Shown here one piece after another: positions 61,158-64,000 of a DNA stretch of 64,000 nucleotides. Position 1 is the first letter of the stretch. Each line of letters starts with the position of its first letter. Source of the DNA: Fasciolopsis buskii. Its lineage: Eukaryota; Platyhelminthes; Trematoda; Plagiorchiida; Fasciolidae. The position numbers and the translations under genes were made by a program. The DNA is taken from the NCBI GenBank assembly GCA_008360955.1, contig LUCM01005951.1, positions 196,551-260,550 of the forward strand. The letters are read 5' to 3'. Under the pieces are notes generated by a model. That model did not search any database. It had not been told where the DNA came from and worked only from the letters and a program-made list of their open reading frames with translations.

Positions 61158-61220
61158 ATGGCAGCTCAAAGTTAGGACGTCTGAAAGGTAAGCAAAAGGT
61201 CGCAGGCTCGGGTGCGGTTT
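61158..61220 (+). repeat. tRNA-like pseudogene or SINE head
   Basis: The sequence GGCAGCTCAAAGTTAGGACG resembles a tRNA D-arm with an A box. It is followed by an anticodon-arm-like GTCTGAAAGGTAAGC and a T-arm-like AAGGTCGCAGGCTCGGGTGC (B box consensus GGTTCGANTCC, here diverged). A working tRNA is unlikely because the T loop and acceptor stem are damaged. Confidence 0.5.
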
Positions 61221-62042
61221 GTGGCGTTGACCCCTGAGTGGATAGTGCTTAAGCGGATCTTCCATTTCCTATAGTTTCTTATTCCCAACTGAGAGGGATT
61301 AGTTGTTACTTCAGTCGTGAAGGATAAGGAAAACGATCTCGACAAAAATGACCTCACCTTAAAACCAAATCCAGTTTTTTAGGCTTGAATATCTGCCTCA
61401 GGTAAAAATTGTTGCCTCTTGCTTGGTTTCGGGTCTTTTCAGATGGCCAGTTTATGCAAACGGAGTAGGTCCCTAACAGACGAACCGCTTACCCATGAAG
61501 GACTGTCACGAACAATACAACTGTTCAGTTGGTTTTCTCACGAACACCAACCACTACCCCACACTGGAGACGCGAAATGAACGAACGAAGTGTGCAGGGA
61601 TTCGTACCATGTCTGCTTTTCACTTGGCTAAAAAGCAGAATCAGAATTAACATGGATGAATTCACAGCAAAAGCAAAGGATGTTTTCCAAATTAGCGTTC
61701 ATGAGCCCACTGCCTCTGGCTGGCCTATGGAAGGGTTCAGATTATTTTCTGATACAATGTAACATGATCATGAAGTTGTTAATTTTTAAGGAAAAATGCG
61801 CTAACACCGGTCGCTTCAGTGTTGAACTAAGTCTGTTTATCACCCTTGTCGAGGTTAAGGATAATGAATTTTACTTCATTATTTTTAGAAAAAATGATGA
61901 TTTCAATCAAATAGGTGACAATATGTGCAACTGATTTGGTAGCACATAAATTGTCAACATGGTATTCTAATAAACAACCTAGGAGCAAACGGAATGTGAG
62001 AAAAGCCCTAAAAGAAAAATTCTTCATATCCACAGTACTTAC
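61221..62042. other. No supported gene
   Basis: Frames at 61,529-61,762 and 61,656-61,934 (plus) overlap and lack domains. Confidence 0.4.
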
Positions 62043-62085
62043 TGCGTTCAAATTGGGTAAGACATAAATAGAAAAATCCTCTCTC
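62043..62085 (-). CDS. Possible micro-exon of 43 bases
   Basis: A short minus-strand segment is bounded by a strong acceptor (GCATCTTTTTCATTCAG) and a perfect donor (CGCA|gtaagtact). Two frames are open through it, one ending YVLPNLNA. Flukes are rich in genes built from very small exons, but those usually have lengths divisible by three, which 43 is not. It is listed only because both splice sites are so good. Confidence 0.2.
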
Positions 62086-64000
62086 CTGAATGAAAAAGAT
62101 GCATCTTAAAAATTTGGTGGAAAATAGCAATGTGGCGGTTAGCTGGAAAGCATAGTGTGCAATTTTCATTTAGCTGTAGGACCAATTCTGAACTACCTTA
62201 TCGATAGATTATCGGTCACTGTGAATGTGCTCTCGTGAGAGAATAATGCAACTGTCTTTCCATTTCTTCCTCTGTCTCGGAACCTTAGCCCCGGCGAATT
62301 ATTGGTTTATCGTTAGGCGGTCAGTTTATTTAGGCGTGCGACTTTTCAACGCATTTCACAGTTTACCTGGGCTAAGTAACCTTGGATTAAAAATGACTTC
62401 TTCAATTCAGTTATTTTGAGAAAGATACGCTGTTTTTATGGTTCTCACACTTAATCAGTTGTTCTGTCTGATTAGCGTATATGTTTTCGACCTAAATTAT
62501 ATCACTCTGTTTGTAATTATAAGTCAAATCAAGCTAAATTTTCTCACTTCTTTTTTTAAGTAAGAAATTGCTTCCAGAGTTATATCTAATGTGACGACAA
62601 TCCCATTGACATTAACAATAATAATAATATAACAGTAATAAAGAATCCATAAGCAAGAAGTGTCACTCCGAGTCATCTTACTAGTTATTTAACCTCTGCG
62701 TCATTCTCTTGCCAGATGACCACTAGAACCTCTAGAACAAGTGTGGGAGCAATGTCCTCACACAGTCTCAAAAGACATTTTCTACCTTATCTTTTATGCA
62801 AAAGGTAGAAGAGCCAAAAACGATGGTGCCGTAGATGGACCCGCATCGCTCTCCAAACATCTGCTACTAATCGGAACTTTGCGGATAGAAATTTCGGACA
62901 AGGTCGCTGGCTGAAACTCCGACCAATCGCTTTTTGTTTAATCTCTATTTAACGAAACATTCTGCATACAAAATGATGCAGCTGCCATGGGGTCTCTTCT
63001 AAACCCTATTTGATTGACTTCTTTGGCGGAAAGATCGGAACAAACAAGTTGAGGGACACTGTCAGGTTTTGACTTTTATTTATGTTTTGCCATTGACATT
63101 GATTTTATAGTTAACCCCGTGTTTATTGTAAAAGAGAGCTGTAAAAGTTAAAAACTTCCCACCATTCTTTCCAGATCCTAACCAAATCGGATGCAGCTGA
63201 TCGGATTTCCTTCCTGGATGTGCTACTGAGCACAAAAGATGATAAGTCTATCCAACGGTGCTTCCAGAAAGTTACTGACCGTTCAATATATTAATTGCCG
63301 TAAATTTGTACTAGTGGAAAAAGACAATTTATTCAAAAGCTTGTTTTACAGAAATAAGAAAATCATTCTGTCAGAAATTTTTCTCGCTTAAGTGGTCTGA
63401 AACAACAGTTACTCGGACAGACCAGTCCAAGAAAATGTATGATCCTGGAGGTAAACAGGATATGACGACGACCATAGAATAAACCCACCCATCAGTCTTC
63501 CTTTCAACGACGACTCCGTATAGGCCGTGGTTTGAAATACTTGCACGACTGCTGCCGAAAACATCCGTTACTGGCATATATACATATATATAAGTATTTT
63601 TAAAAGTTAGAAGGCATACACTGAGCCACAACGTTTATTGTGACGATTCGATCCAAACTAAGACTTGCAGTCAAATGTGAATGATATATATATATATATG
63701 CATATGCATATATATATCACAACTGAGTTATCTTGATCAGTGGCGTAAAAGTATTTCGTCATACTTGTGATCCCCACTGTTCATCAGACCTAAATTGCAG
63801 GAAATCGAGACAGTCGCACAGTTGCATGTAAATTATTGTTGACTGGAAACACCCATATGAAGAAGAAAGCAAAAAGCTGAGGAAAAATACGATAAAAGAA
63901 GACACCCTGCCGAATGTCTTTGCACATCCATCTCCAATTCACGGTCTGTACACTCGCTAACCTGCTGGTAATCATGGCAAATGCAAAGGCATTCAAGACT
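62086..64000. other. No supported gene; AT-rich simple sequence
   Basis: Contains an interrupted AT tract at 63,575-63,592 and another at 63,683-63,718. Open frames at 63,371-63,631 and 63,790-63,996 (minus) show no domain and run through simple sequence. Confidence 0.45.
63683..63718. repeat. (AT)n microsatellite with TGCATATGCA interruption
   Basis: Two AT runs separated by a palindromic TGCATATGCA, so the whole tract is nearly self-complementary. Confidence 0.9.

Overview
The window reads as animal nuclear DNA, most likely from a parasitic flatworm (trematode). It is AT-rich and gene-poor, with no bacterial operon layout. Genes are broken into small exons flanked by GT/AG splice signals, and the spaces hold decayed retrotransposons, tRNA-derived SINEs and simple repeats. 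The best taxonomic clue is a set of very small two-EF-hand proteins of about 69 to 77 residues. These match in length and layout the 8-kDa calcium-binding protein family known from schistosomes and other flukes. The assignment to flukes is an inference; the species cannot be named from this sequence.

Layout. From 1 to about 7.5 kb I see nothing I can support. Between 7.5 and 13.1 kb there are four candidate minus-strand exons, one resembling a C2 domain. At 14.7-16.6 kb lies a decayed CR1-like LINE whose 5' part is inverted relative to its 3' part, as twin priming produces. From 21 to 24.5 kb there is a broken EF-hand copy followed by an intact EF-hand gene, both on the minus strand. At 27.3-29.0 kb a two-exon minus-strand gene encodes a small protein with two hydrophobic segments, and a Cys/Trp-rich terminal exon lies at 30.5 kb. 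At 32.3 and 39.2 kb there are two copies of a tRNA-headed SINE carrying a hammerhead-ribozyme-like motif; the second copy has an inverted partner. At 36 kb there is a possible reverse-transcriptase scrap. At 47.8-49.4 kb and 58.7-59.1 kb are two more EF-hand genes on the minus strand. The rest is intergenic or intronic.

The main coherent locus is the dispersed EF-hand family: three apparently intact genes and one pseudogene, all on the same strand. In each intact gene the first coding exon is only five nucleotides (ATG plus two bases). A phase-2 intron follows, and then a second exon carries the whole two-EF-hand protein. The products are probably small cytosolic calcium sensors or buffers; nothing here shows which partners they use.
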